Positions 8,846-17,516 of a stretch of 64,000 bases of DNA are shown piece after piece. Source of the stretch: Ktedonobacterales bacterium. GTDB lineage: Bacteria; Chloroflexota; Ktedonobacteria; Ktedonobacterales; DATBGS01. The position numbers and the translations under genes are program-made. Position 1 is the first letter of the stretch, and every line of letters starts with the position of its first letter. The DNA is taken from NCBI GenBank assembly GCA_036557285.1, contig DATBHW010000040.1, positions 111,997 to 175,996 on the forward strand, given 5' to 3'. The notes beneath the pieces are model-generated. The model did no database searches. It saw nothing but the letters and a program-made list of their open reading frames with translations, and was not told the origin of the DNA.

Positions 8846-9739
8846 TCAAGAGAGCATTTGCGGGAGCGCCCAGGAGGCATAGAGATAGACTACAACTACT
8901 GCGAATAATTGACTATCTATGCGATCAAGCATGCCACCATGACCAGGAATCAGATGGCTGCTGTCTTTGACGTGTGTCTGGCGTTTGATGAGCGATTCTG
9001 CCAGATCGCCCACCTGCCCGGCAACGCTGATAAGCAGGCCCAGGATGATGGCATGATAGACGGGAACGTTCAACGGGCGAGTTGCAAGCAAGGTGACGGC
9101 TATTCCACCGGCGATGCCTCCTATGACACCTTCCCAGGTTTTGCTAGGGCTGATCACGGTTGCCAGTTTATGCCGCCCCAGAAATCTGCCGGTAAAGAAG
9201 GCCGCGCTATCAAATGCCCAGACGCCTACTAACACCACCAGTACCCACCAGAAACCAGTGCTGGGACCAATCTGATTGCCGCGCAGGCGCAGGAAGAAGC
9301 TGAGCGGCCAGCCGATATAGAATGGTACCGCCATCGTCAGCGCCCAATCTACGAGCGAACCATTCAGCGTTTTGCGCATCGTCAGAAGCCAGGTGAATGA
9401 CAGGAGCAGCAAGAGGCTGATACCACCCTCGATCAGGGGAGTACGCCAGGCGGGCAGGATAGCTGCAACCAGAAAATCAAGGCTGAGCGCCAGGCTGAGG
9501 AGGCTGAGGGGGCGCATGCCTTCGCCGGTAAGCATGCGGTGCATTTCATAGGATGCCGCGCCCACAATGAGAACAAGACCCCCAAACAGAATCCAGCCGC
9601 CGCCCCATAAGAGGCCCAGGATGATGGCAATGCCAGGAATGCCCGTCGATACCCGCAGCAGCAGCGAGTGTCTCCATTGGTCGTTGGCAGCGCCTGGGTC
9701 GGGGTTTGCCACCGATGGCGGAGGGGCTGACTGCTTCAT
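8846..9739 (-). CDS. cdsA: Phosphatidate cytidylyltransferase
   Basis: 297 residues with about eight hydrophobic helices. The C-terminal signature 'SLIKRQTHVKDSSHLIPGHGG' region followed by 'LDRIDS' is diagnostic of CdsA, including the metal-binding Asp residues. It makes CDP-diacylglycerol from phosphatidate and CTP at the membrane for phospholipid synthesis. It follows uppS by 44 bases and precedes dxr, as in many bacterial genomes. Confidence 0.95.
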   Translation of the reverse strand: MKQSAPPPSVANPDPGAANDQWRHSLLLRVSTGIPGIAIILGLLWGGGWILFGGLVLIVGAASYEMHRMLTGEGMRPLSLLSLALSLDFLVAAILPAWRTPLIEGGISLLLLLSFTWLLTMRKTLNGSLVDWALTMAVPFYIGWPLSFFLRLRGNQIGPSTGFWWVLVVLVGVWAFDSAAFFTGRFLGRHKLATVISPSKTWEGVIGGIAGGIAVTLLATRPLNVPVYHAIILGLLISVAGQVGDLAESLIKRQTHVKDSSHLIPGHGGMLDRIDSQLFAVVVVYLYASWALPQMLS

Positions 9740-9783
9740 CGCTCTTTCCTTTTGCTTCGTGCAAATACTGATTCAGAGGGCAT

Positions 9784-10623
9784 CTAGCGGATCCCGGCGC
9801 TTGATGGCCCTAAGATTACGGATTGTTGTTGTTCGGCTGATGTGACTTTGCCAAAGCGCCGCTGGCGCTGGCTGTAGGCGTTCAGGGCGTCAAGGAAATC
9901 TTCGCGGGTGAAGTCGGGCCAGAGAGTTTCTGTGGCGTAGTATTCGCTGTATGCCGCCTGCCAGATTAAAAAGTTGCTGAGGCGCATTTCACTGGCGGTG
10001 CGAATGACCAGATCAGGGTCGGGCAGGTCTTTCGTGTAGAGGTGTTTGCTAATTACTTCTTCGGTAATCATTTCAGGGGCCAGACCCTCGGCGACGATCT
10101 GCCTCACAGCATCCACTAATTCAGCCCGCCCACCATAGTTAAAGCAGACGTTGAAGGCAAGTTTCGTATTCTGCCTGGTGACTTCGATTGAATGCTGAAT
10201 AGCTTGCTGAATCTCAGGCGCAAGCCCTTCCATTCGCCCAATATGGCGCAGACGTACCCCATTGCGTCTGAGCCGATCAACATCGGACTGAATGACTTCC
10301 CAGAAGAGGCGCATCAGGCCGCTCACCTCATCTTGAGGGCGATCCCAGTTCTCGGTGGAAAAAGCGTACACGCTGAGCATGGGAACGTGTTCGTCAGTGG
10401 CGCACTCCACCACCCGTCGAAGCGCGTCTACCCCGGCTTTATGGCCGAACGAGCGCGGCAAGTGGCGTTTGGTGGCCCAGCGCCCGTTGCCATCCATGAT
10501 GATGGCAACATGCTGAGGGGTGACCTGACGCTGCTCAGAGGCTTCCTGCTTTTTGGCAGATTGTTTGTTGGTTCCGTTGCGGGAACCAAGAAAATCAAAA
10601 AGTTTTGAGATTGCCCGTGCCAT
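9784..10623 (-). CDS. uppS: Isoprenyl (undecaprenyl) diphosphate synthase
   Basis: 279 residues. 'IIMDGNGRWA' near residue 42 carries the catalytic Asp and the Asn/Gly/Arg/Trp of cis-prenyltransferases. Downstream 'RTASEMRLSNFLIWQ' and 'WPDF' are typical C-terminal motifs. It condenses isopentenyl diphosphates onto a farnesyl-type primer to give the lipid carrier for cell-wall synthesis. An extra Lys/Gln-rich N-terminal leader of about 35 residues precedes the catalytic core. It starts 29 bases after frr in the operon. Confidence 0.95.
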   Translation of the reverse strand: MARAISKLFDFLGSRNGTNKQSAKKQEASEQRQVTPQHVAIIMDGNGRWATKRHLPRSFGHKAGVDALRRVVECATDEHVPMLSVYAFSTENWDRPQDEVSGLMRLFWEVIQSDVDRLRRNGVRLRHIGRMEGLAPEIQQAIQHSIEVTRQNTKLAFNVCFNYGGRAELVDAVRQIVAEGLAPEMITEEVISKHLYTKDLPDPDLVIRTASEMRLSNFLIWQAAYSEYYATETLWPDFTREDFLDALNAYSQRQRRFGKVTSAEQQQSVILGPSSAGIR

Positions 10624-10652
10624 GAGTGTGCAACCATCCTCCTGCCGACGCT

Positions 10653-11210
10653 TTAGACTTCCATAATTTCAGTCTCTTTCGCGTGGCCGACTTTGTCCAT
10701 CTCGTCAATATAGCGGTCAGTGAGCTTCTGAAGGCGATCAGTGCCTCGCTTCAACTCATCTTCAGAGATTTCCTTGCGCTTTTCCTGGGCGCGCAGATGG
10801 TCTTGTCCATCGCGCCGACAGTTGCGCACCGCGATTTTGCCATCTTCCACTTTTTTATGTACCATTTTTACCATCTCGCGGCGGCGCTCTTCGGTCAAGG
10901 GGGGAATGATGAGACGAATGACCTGCCCATCGTTGTTGGGATTCAGCCCCAGGTCGGATTTCAGGATGGCTTTCTCAATATCGCCAAGGGTCTTGCGGTC
11001 CCAGGGCTGGATGGTCAAAGTACGCGCGTCTGTTGCATGGATACTGGCAACTTGATTCAATGGTGTAGGGGCGCCATAATACTCGACTTTTAACCCTTCG
11101 ATCAGGGCAGGGCTGGCGCGGCCAGTGCGCACTGTGGCAAGCTCGCGGTGCAGCGCGTCTACAGCCATCTTCATGCGGTGTTCAACATCGCTGAAAAGAT
11201 CTGCGGGCAT
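10653..11210 (-). CDS. frr: Ribosome recycling factor
   Basis: 185 residues, the normal family length, from the ATG at 11210, which follows AAGGAGAGGCGCTT. The frame is open further upstream but the family start and the ribosome site fix this one. The conserved 'LATVRTGRASPALIEGL' motif, the 'LTIQPWD' strand and the C-terminal 'EEDELKRGTDRLQKLTD'-like helix are visible. It acts with EF-G to split post-termination ribosomes. It sits between pyrH and uppS, a widely conserved order. Confidence 0.96.
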   Translation of the reverse strand: MPADLFSDVEHRMKMAVDALHRELATVRTGRASPALIEGLKVEYYGAPTPLNQVASIHATDARTLTIQPWDRKTLGDIEKAILKSDLGLNPNNDGQVIRLIIPPLTEERRREMVKMVHKKVEDGKIAVRNCRRDGQDHLRAQEKRKEISEDELKRGTDRLQKLTDRYIDEMDKVGHAKETEIMEV

Positions 11211-11310
11211 AAGCGCCTCTCCTTCTAGGGCTATCGAACATCTCTGGCCGGATGGTGGTACGGGTCTCCAATCACTACGCGGTTCGGTTGTACGTTTCCG
11301 ATACGCTGGC

Positions 11311-12054
11311 TTACCACTGTAGAGACGATTCGGGATCACACACGAGCGTTCCACGATGCTCGCCCGCCACAAGAGCCTCGATGCTGCCCGGCTCATGTAA
11401 GTTAAAGACGATGATGGGCAAATGGTTATCTTTGCAGAGCGAGATAGCGGTGCTGTCCATCACCTGCACCCCCATATTGAGTGCTTGCATGTAATTTAAC
11501 GTCGTGAATCGGCGCGCATTGGGATTGCGCAGCGGGTCGGTATCATAGACGCCATCTACTTTGGTAGCTTTGAGCAAGACCTGGCAATTCAACTCGACTG
11601 CTCGCAGGGCAGCGGCAGTATCGGTAGTGAAGTAGGGATTGCCGGTTCCCGCTGCCAGGATGACCACTCGCCCTTTTTCCAGATGCCGGGTAGCGCGGCG
11701 GCGAATAAACGGTTCGGCCACCGATGGCATTTCGATGCCGGTCTGCACGCGCGTAATCAATCCAATCTGTTCCAGGGCGTCTTGCAGCGCCAGAGCGTTG
11801 ATGACGGTGGCGAGCATACCCATATAGTCGGCAGTGGCACGGTCCATACCACCATGAGCAGCCGTTTGTCCGCGCCAGATGTTGCCGCCGCCAACGACGA
11901 TAGCCATCTCTATCCCTAACGCCTGCACGCGCTGAATCTCGCCTGCAATGCGCTGCACCACAACCGGAGCGATGCCATACCCTTGATCGCCCATCAGCGC
12001 TTCTCCGCTGAGCTTCAGCAGGATGCGCCGAAAGGCTGGTGTTCTTTCGGCCAT
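11311..12054 (-). CDS. pyrH: Uridylate kinase (UMP kinase)
   Basis: 247 residues, the family length. '[17 protein letters not shown]' at the N-terminus, the '[10 protein letters not shown]' glycine-rich loop, '[17 protein letters not shown]' and the 'DGVYDTDP' motif are all present. It phosphorylates UMP to UDP in pyrimidine nucleotide synthesis. It lies between tsf and frr; the gap to frr is about 100 bases with no evident terminator. Confidence 0.96.
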   Translation of the reverse strand: MAERTPAFRRILLKLSGEALMGDQGYGIAPVVVQRIAGEIQRVQALGIEMAIVVGGGNIWRGQTAAHGGMDRATADYMGMLATVINALALQDALEQIGLITRVQTGIEMPSVAEPFIRRRATRHLEKGRVVILAAGTGNPYFTTDTAAALRAVELNCQVLLKATKVDGVYDTDPLRNPNARRFTTLNYMQALNMGVQVMDSTAISLCKDNHLPIIVFNLHEPGSIEALVAGEHRGTLVCDPESSLQW

Positions 12055-12120
12055 AGATCCTCCGCAGAAGCGAGGGTGGGGCGCGGAAACCTGGAGAAGC
12101 GCCCCGCGCTCGCTGCGCGT

Positions 12121-12642
12121 TTACTCGCCTAGCTTGAAGCGCACGAAGCGGCGAACGATGATATTTTCGCCGGTCTTGCGGATCAAGTCGTTGATGAGGT
12201 CGGCGATCTTGACTTTCTCGTCTTTGAACCAGGGCTGCGTCATGAGCGCCATAGATTCCAGTTCCTTGGGAGTTTTGTCTTCGGCAACCTCAGCCGGTAT
12301 CTCTTCGAGCGTGATATATTTCGGGTCCATTGCTGCAACCTGGAGCGCCAGTTCGGCGCCGAGGGCGCGAAACTCGTCGTTACGAGAAACAAAGTCGGTG
12401 CTGCAATTGAGTTCTACCAGCGCGCCCAGGTTTCCGGCGAAATGGGTGTAAGCGGCGATATAGCCCTGGCGGGTTTCGCGGTCCTGTCCGGCGATCTTCT
12501 CAGCGCGCTTCTTGCCCTTTTCCTCCAGCCATGCGACGGCATTTTCAAAGCTGGTGGCCTCTTCGAGGGCTTTTTTGCAATCGAGTGGACCAGCGCCAGT
12601 TGTTTCGCGGAGCCGCTGAATATCTTTGACAGTATATTCCAT
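12121..12642 (-). CDS. tsf: Elongation factor Ts (short form)
   Basis: 173 residues from the ATG at 12642; a GTG five codons upstream is possible. The N-terminal UBA-like module ('LRETTGAGPLDCKKAL') and the core 'YTHFAGNLGALVELNCSTDFVSRND' region identify EF-Ts, with the TDFV motif that contacts EF-Tu. It is shorter than the E. coli protein, lacking the extended dimerisation region, as in other short-form EF-Ts proteins. It lies downstream of rpsB across a gap of about 210 bases. Confidence 0.95.
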   Translation of the reverse strand: MEYTVKDIQRLRETTGAGPLDCKKALEEATSFENAVAWLEEKGKKRAEKIAGQDRETRQGYIAAYTHFAGNLGALVELNCSTDFVSRNDEFRALGAELALQVAAMDPKYITLEEIPAEVAEDKTPKELESMALMTQPWFKDEKVKIADLINDLIRKTGENIIVRRFVRFKLGE

Positions 12643-12852
12643 GCTTCTTCTTCGCACTCCTCTGCCTCGCCACAGGCCAACTCATCGGCAGGCTGTGCGG
12701 GCATTCTGAACATGAAACGATGCGGGGCATACAAAAGTATCAGGCCCTCGACCTAATTCCCAGCGACCTGCTGGATGTCTCCACAAAGAGAGGGCGCCTC
12801 CATCAGCCCGGTACCGGACGAGGTAGGACACCCTGCTCACATACCTGGATGC

Positions 12853-13707
12853 TTAATGAGCCTCCTCGGAAACCAGTTCTGGCTCTGGAGGCGATGACTC
12901 GGCTTCGGGTGTCGCTTCGGGCGCTGCTTCGGGTGTCGTTGGGGGGGCGCCCAACTCTTCTTCAACCTCTGCGATGGCTCCCTCTTCCCCGGCTGGCTCC
13001 TGGTCTTTGCGCTGTGCCTCAAGCCGGAGGCGACCCTCCAGAGCGGCATCGGCGATCTTGGTACAGAGCAAGCGCACTGCGCGGATAGCGTCATCGTTTG
13101 CCGGGATCGGATAATCCATCTCATCTGGATCGCAATTGGTATCGGCCAGCGCGATCACCGGGATTTCAAGACGACGCGCCTCAAGCACAGCGGTGTGTTC
13201 TTTGCGCGTATCTACCGCGAATATAGCGGCTGGCAGGCGGCGCATGTCTTTAATACCACCCAGGGTTCGGTCCAGGCGGGCCATTTGTTCTTCGAGGCGC
13301 TGCGCCTCTTTCTTGGGCAGGCGCTCGAATTCTCCGCGCTCTTTGCGAGCTTGCAGGTCTTTCAGATAGCGGATGCGGGTCTGGATCGTCTGGAAGTTCG
13401 TGAGCATGCCACCCAGCCAGCGCTGGTTCACATAGAACATGCCGCAGCGTTTGGCTTCCTGCTCGACTGCCTCTTGCGCCTGCTTTTTGGTGCCAACAAA
13501 AAGGATGCTTTCCCCCTCTTCGGTGATGGCAGCGACAAACTTGTAGGCTTCGTTCAGGCGGCTAACTGTTTGCTGGAGATCAATGATGTGGATGCCATTG
13601 CGCTCCGCAAAGATAAACGGCTTCATTTTGGGGTTCCAGCGGCGGGTCTGATGTCCAAAATGGACCCCAGCTTCTAAGAGCTGTTTCATGGAAACGATGT
13701 TTGCCAA
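12853..13707 (-). CDS. rpsB: 30S ribosomal protein S2
   Basis: 284 residues. The TTG at 13707 follows AAGGAGG with ideal spacing and gives the usual N-terminus before '[22 protein letters not shown]'. Conserved S2 motifs 'FVGTKKQAQ', '[12 protein letters not shown]' and '[13 protein letters not shown]' follow. The last 55 residues form an acidic Pro/Glu-rich tail beyond the ribosomal core. It is the first gene of a long operon with its own promoter. Confidence 0.97.
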   Translation of the reverse strand: MANIVSMKQLLEAGVHFGHQTRRWNPKMKPFIFAERNGIHIIDLQQTVSRLNEAYKFVAAITEEGESILFVGTKKQAQEAVEQEAKRCGMFYVNQRWLGGMLTNFQTIQTRIRYLKDLQARKERGEFERLPKKEAQRLEEQMARLDRTLGGIKDMRRLPAAIFAVDTRKEHTAVLEARRLEIPVIALADTNCDPDEMDYPIPANDDAIRAVRLLCTKIADAALEGRLRLEAQRKDQEPAGEEGAIAEVEEELGAPPTTPEAAPEATPEAESSPPEPELVSEEAH

Positions 13708-13892
13708 CGACGGGCCTCCTTAGTAAACCTCCACTCCCTGTCTCCCGTTGGGAAGTCCCTTTGGTCGCTTCACGCCGGGGGAATACGCTATCCAACCGTT
13801 GGTATCAGGGTATGGAGCGCATGCCAGGCGCAGAGGAAAGACGAACTTTCCAGCAGTCAGGAACCCGATGGTTAGGGAGCGTGCGTAATAAG

Positions 13893-13909
13893 CGGGGGCA
13901 AGGCCCCCG
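13893..13909 (-). promoter_or_regulatory. Hairpin at the start of the rpsB leader
   Basis: A 7-bp GC stem, CGGGGGC with GCCCCCG, with a 3-base loop, within about 20 bases of the predicted transcription start and 185 bases before the rpsB start codon. It could protect the 5' end or take part in S2 autoregulation; neither is shown by the sequence alone. Confidence 0.4.
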
Positions 13910-13917
13910 TCCCCTGA

Positions 13918-13947
13918 AGTATAACACAGGGCCGAATGGGCCTGCAA
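13918..13947 (-). promoter_or_regulatory. Promoter of the rpsB operon
   Basis: On the minus strand TTGCAG (13947-13942), an 18-base spacer, then TATACT (13923-13918). This is a good housekeeping-type promoter and gives a leader of about 205 bases before rpsB. Confidence 0.7.
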
Positions 13948-13999
13948 CTTTGTCAGGCGCTCCCGGAAGAAGGGCCGCTGAGGGGCGTGCTAACGTTCT

Positions 14000-14518
14000 T
14001 CATTCAGGTCGGTTGAAAGGGGCGACAGCCGCGCGCTCCCAAAGGGCGGTGACTTTGGAGAGAAGGTTGGGCCTACACCAGATGACCAGATGATCCTCGG
14101 CGAAATACTCAAGGGCGGGCGTCTCTGACTGCGGATGATTCTGGCTCAGGGGGATAAAGACCTCTAGAAATGCGGGGAAATGCTCGTCTTTCCCCTTGAA
14201 CGCTGGATGCAGGTCTTTACCAGTGGGCGTCGGCTGCTGGCTGATAAACTCAATGTCAATCTGCCGGGCATCGTTGGCATCAAGGGTGATGAGTTCGTCA
14301 TAGCGTGGCTGCCCGGCAAACTCGACGGTTGTGTCGGCCAGATCATCCCCGCTGATAGTATAGCGAATGGTTCGCAGTTCTGGCTGAAACTGGCGCCACA
14401 GGAGCAGGCAAAAACGTGCCGCTTGCTCTTTGCGATGGAAGACCTCGCCAGCCTGGGCGCTGGCGGAAAAAGGCGCTTCGAAACGCTCTACCCCGACAAT
14501 ATATGGATTACGCAGCAC
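14000..14518 (-). CDS. Protein of unknown function
   Basis: 172 residues, starting at the ATG at 14518. No family is recognised. The protein is soluble, slightly acidic and rich in aromatic residues ('RFCLLLWRQFQPEL', 'HFPAFLEVFIPLSQNH'), with no signal peptide, membrane helix or metal motif. It lies 97 bases after the zinc-ribbon protein on the same strand and upstream of the rpsB promoter. Codon use resembles the neighbours and the frame is cleanly bounded, so it is probably a real gene. Confidence 0.6.
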   Translation of the reverse strand: MLRNPYIVGVERFEAPFSASAQAGEVFHRKEQAARFCLLLWRQFQPELRTIRYTISGDDLADTTVEFAGQPRYDELITLDANDARQIDIEFISQQPTPTGKDLHPAFKGKDEHFPAFLEVFIPLSQNHPQSETPALEYFAEDHLVIWCRPNLLSKVTALWERAAVAPFNRPE

Positions 14519-14615
14519 CGGACGCCTCCCCTAACAGTAGACCAGGGATCTGCTCAACTCTCCTCTGGCGCGTGATGCGCGGGGGGCAGCATTGCCCCCT
14601 GTATCCGCTTCTTTA

Positions 14616-15905
14616 CTACGTCAATTTCAGCGATTTCAGCATCGGCATAAACGCCGTCTGGTTTGGCTCTTTGTAGCCATCCAGAGGGGCGACTTCACGC
14701 ACCTCATAGAGAAGGTTGTTCGAGACCGTCACGAAGAGAAAAATATCCTGGCTGATGCCAGAAGTCTGAGTGACGATGCCAGAGCGCACCACCCAGGTTG
14801 TTCCAGCGAATGTTTGTGTATCAGGTGTGCTGATATTCTCTTTTGCCGCTTCCTGATCGGCGAACTGCTCAGCAGTGAGGTTTGATGTGTTGGGGGTGTA
14901 GGTCACTGAAAGCTCGGCGGTATTGGTTGTGTTGGCAAAACGAGCCCCGTTGGGCAATTGCTTGAGTGTCCAGACAGTGGGGTATTGGATGCTGAAGTGA
15001 TGGTCCGAGTCGGTATAGGTCTGGAAGGCGGAGGGTTCCAGGCTTCCTGAGCCGCTAACAAACGCATAGACACCAACGCCAGCGACTACAAAAACGAGAA
15101 GCAGCCCCAGTGTGATGATGACGCCTAGAGGCAGGCGGTGCTGTTTGGGGGGGCGAGGTTTCTGAAAGGCTCCTGGGACCGGTCCCCTTGTTGCTGGTCG
15201 AATAGGCCGCTCTGCTGGAGGCGCTTGCCACGAGGGAGGCACTGAAGCGCGCTCGTCAAACGGGTTCTGGTTCAGATTGCTTCGGTAGTTTTGAGCGGAA
15301 GGAGGTTGATTGCTCCAGGGCCGGTCTTCCCTCTGTTCAGGAGGAACTTCCTGGGGGCGGCGCTCCCATGCTGGAGGCTCCCCCGCCCAGGCCGGAGGGG
15401 CGGGCCGAATCTCTCTTGGATTGTGGCCCCCGGCCATGCGGGCGCTTTCCGGCGCAAACGCCTGATTCTCTGCCACGGTGGAGAAATGCTCTGGTTGATT
15501 GAGAAATGCGGGCGCCGCTGGACCCCATTCGGGCGCGGCCACAGGAGCGGGTCGTACCGGGGGCGCTGGGGCCTGGGTATTGTTTTCGTGGGCGGCTGCC
15601 TGTTGCTGATCGCGCAGCAGGGTGGGCGCTTCGTCGTGCCAGTTGGGGTAGCCTCCTGCTGGCGGCTGGGGAATCTGAGGCTCCGGCGCCTCCTGTTTCT
15701 CTGGCTTCGTCTTCTCATCTGGCTCAAGAGGAATAAAAGACATCGGCATGGGAGCCTGAGCCTCTTGAGGCGCCGGTTCAATACTGGGCATTTCAGTGAC
15801 GTTTGGTTGAACATTGGAGGGCGCCAGCTCTATCGTTGCCCCACACTGATGGCAAAACCTGGCAGTTGCCCGCCGCTGCACAGCCCCGCAGCGGGTGCAG
15901 ACCAT
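14616..15905 (-). CDS. Zinc-ribbon, Pro-rich, single-pass membrane protein with PsbP-like C-terminal domain
   Basis: 429 residues. An N-terminal ribbon (CTRCG...CHQCG, residues 3-22) is followed by a long Pro/Ala/Gln-rich linker (about 30-250), one transmembrane helix ('LGVIITLGLLLVFVVAGVGVYAF', about 265-287) and an extracellular domain of about 140 residues. That domain begins 'DHHFSIQYPTVWTL', which resembles PsbP/DUF1795-type lipoprotein domains; this is a weak resemblance. The layout suggests a cytoplasmic ribbon linked across the membrane to a sensor or binding domain. The ATG at 15905 has an AGGA site at good spacing. Confidence 0.7.
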   Translation of the reverse strand: MVCTRCGAVQRRATARFCHQCGATIELAPSNVQPNVTEMPSIEPAPQEAQAPMPMSFIPLEPDEKTKPEKQEAPEPQIPQPPAGGYPNWHDEAPTLLRDQQQAAAHENNTQAPAPPVRPAPVAAPEWGPAAPAFLNQPEHFSTVAENQAFAPESARMAGGHNPREIRPAPPAWAGEPPAWERRPQEVPPEQREDRPWSNQPPSAQNYRSNLNQNPFDERASVPPSWQAPPAERPIRPATRGPVPGAFQKPRPPKQHRLPLGVIITLGLLLVFVVAGVGVYAFVSGSGSLEPSAFQTYTDSDHHFSIQYPTVWTLKQLPNGARFANTTNTAELSVTYTPNTSNLTAEQFADQEAAKENISTPDTQTFAGTTWVVRSGIVTQTSGISQDIFLFVTVSNNLLYEVREVAPLDGYKEPNQTAFMPMLKSLKLT

Positions 15906-16078
15906 AGGTATATTCCTGCCTTTCTATGCGCGCAAAGATCACTCAAGGTCTTTGCGTAGTATCCTACCATCAATGTGACGATTTGTTGCTGAGGCCAGTA
16001 ACCAGAGCGTACCATCTTACTGTCCAGCTTTCTGTGAACTAGCTCACATGCTGGTCTAGCTTCTGGCGGTGATGTCAG

Positions 16079-16978
16079 CTAATCAACCCCATGCTCTGCC
16101 AGGTAGGCGCGCCAGGAGAGCGGCTGAAAGCCGAACTCGCGCTCGACGGCGGTGAGGTCGGTAGTTTGCTCGAAGGTGAACAGGGTGAGCGCGGCGGTGG
16201 TAATGGGTGGCCGGGGCAAGACCGTCTGCATCACGGCTGCTCCCAGGTAGGCCAGCGGCATAGGCATGGGGGCTTTCAGACGTTTTTTGCCCAGGGCGTT
16301 TGCCAGCATATCCAGGATTTCCCCATAGGTAAACTGCTCAGGGCCGCCCACCACGTAGGTTTTGCCGCTGCGGCTCTCTTCGCGGATTTGCTTCATAAGG
16401 CACTGCGCTACGTCTTCCACCCAGATAGGCTGAAACTTGCGCTGGCTGGTTCCGATGATGGGCGCCACTGGCGCGGTGCGAATCAAGTCAGCCAGGCCCT
16501 TAAAGAAGGCAGCCTGGGCGCCAAATTGGATGGAAGGTTGGATGATAGACCAGGCCAGCCCACTCGTTTTGACATATTGCTCCGCCAGGTAACGCCCCTG
16601 CATATAGCTGCCTGGTTTGTCTGGTTTGGTTCCCAGGCCGCTGACCAGGACAATTTTCTTGACCCCGGCGCGCTGCGCCGCCTCAACGACATTCCTGGTA
16701 CCCTCAACGTTGACGCCCTGGTAGCTGACATCGCGCCTTTCCTTGATGTCGGCGGTGACGAACGCGCTGTGTACCAGCGTTTCAATGCCTCGCATGGCTG
16801 GTTCCAGGGTACCGAGCCTGGTTGTATCCCCAACAGCCACTTCGACCTTCTCGATGGGTAACACCTGTGCGGCTTTCTGCTGGCTGCGAGCCAGGCAGCG
16901 CGGCTTCTCGCCTTCGGCCACCAGCCGCTTGACCAGATGACGCCCCACAAAGCCGGTTGATCCGGTAATCAGTATCAT
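16079..16978 (-). CDS. Atypical SDR-family NAD(P)-binding protein (NDUFA9-like)
   Basis: 299 residues from the ATG at 16978, which follows AAGGAGGGGCT; the frame is open upstream but the Rossmann start 'MILITGSTGFVGRHLV' fixes the start. The TGxxGxxG motif, 'YQGVNVEGTRNVVEAA' and the absence of a classical YxxxK pair point to the atypical SDR subgroup that includes complex I NDUFA9-like proteins and nucleoside-diphosphate-sugar epimerase-like proteins. The substrate is unknown. A hairpin terminator lies upstream, so it is probably transcribed separately from the SnoaL gene. Confidence 0.85.
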   Translation of the reverse strand: MILITGSTGFVGRHLVKRLVAEGEKPRCLARSQQKAAQVLPIEKVEVAVGDTTRLGTLEPAMRGIETLVHSAFVTADIKERRDVSYQGVNVEGTRNVVEAAQRAGVKKIVLVSGLGTKPDKPGSYMQGRYLAEQYVKTSGLAWSIIQPSIQFGAQAAFFKGLADLIRTAPVAPIIGTSQRKFQPIWVEDVAQCLMKQIREESRSGKTYVVGGPEQFTYGEILDMLANALGKKRLKAPMPMPLAYLGAAVMQTVLPRPPITTAALTLFTFEQTTDLTAVEREFGFQPLSWRAYLAEHGVD

Positions 16979-17088
16979 AGCCCCTCCTTGGAAGGTTGAT
17001 TGGAAGATTGGTTGGTAGATTGAAAGGATTGGAGAGCATTGACAACCATTTGCTGCAAAGATTATAGGGTTCGCGCTCCCTGAAAATG

Positions 17089-17121
17089 CAACAGAGCCTT
17101 CGCTCAAAGGAGGCTCTGTTG
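17089..17121 (-). terminator. Terminator after the SnoaL-like gene
   Basis: A perfect 10-bp stem CAACAGAGCC/GGCTCTGTTG (17089-17098 with 17112-17121) with a TTTT stretch just beyond it on the minus strand. It lies about 30 bases after the stop at 17154. Confidence 0.65.
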
Positions 17122-17153
17122 TGGGGTTCATGTTGGCCTGGAGCGAGCGGTGT

Positions 17154-17516
17154 TTATTCCAGGCGCGCGGAGAAACTTCGCCAGAAGTGAATGCGCCCTG
17201 CGGCTGCGTCAATAAAGACGATGCCTGTGAGCCGTCTTGGGCGGCCATCGCTGGCGCGAAAGTAATGAAAGGACCACTCGGCGGCTGCCTCGCCTTCGCC
17301 AATCAAGATGCGGCTAAAGCCAAATTCGATGGCATAGTGGTTGGCGAAAAAAGTACGGAAAAAACTGGCGATGGCTGGTCGGCCACGTAACTCATGAGCC
17401 GGTGGCTCGGAGTAGATGGCGTTCTCACTGAAGAGTTCGGCTGCGCCCTGCGCGTCTCTGTTGCGCCAGCGGTTGCTGAGTTCGTCGAGTAGCTGCTTCA
17501 ATTCATCAGCGGACAT
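17154..17516 (-). CDS. SnoaL/NTF2-like protein
   Basis: 120 residues from the ATG at 17516. The fold is suggested by 'LLDELSNRWRNRDAQGAAELFSENAIY', 'GRPAIASFFRTFF', 'WSFHYFRASDGRPRRLTGIVF' and 'I.FWRSF', the usual order of an NTF2-like cone. Such proteins are small ligand-binding or isomerase-like proteins; the ligand is unknown. The gene overlaps the end of the FAD oxidoreductase by 11 bases, so the two are translationally coupled. The frame is open far upstream but that part is out-of-frame reading of the oxidoreductase. Confidence 0.75.
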   Translation of the reverse strand: MSADELKQLLDELSNRWRNRDAQGAAELFSENAIYSEPPAHELRGRPAIASFFRTFFANHYAIEFGFSRILIGEGEAAAEWSFHYFRASDGRPRRLTGIVFIDAAAGRIHFWRSFSARLE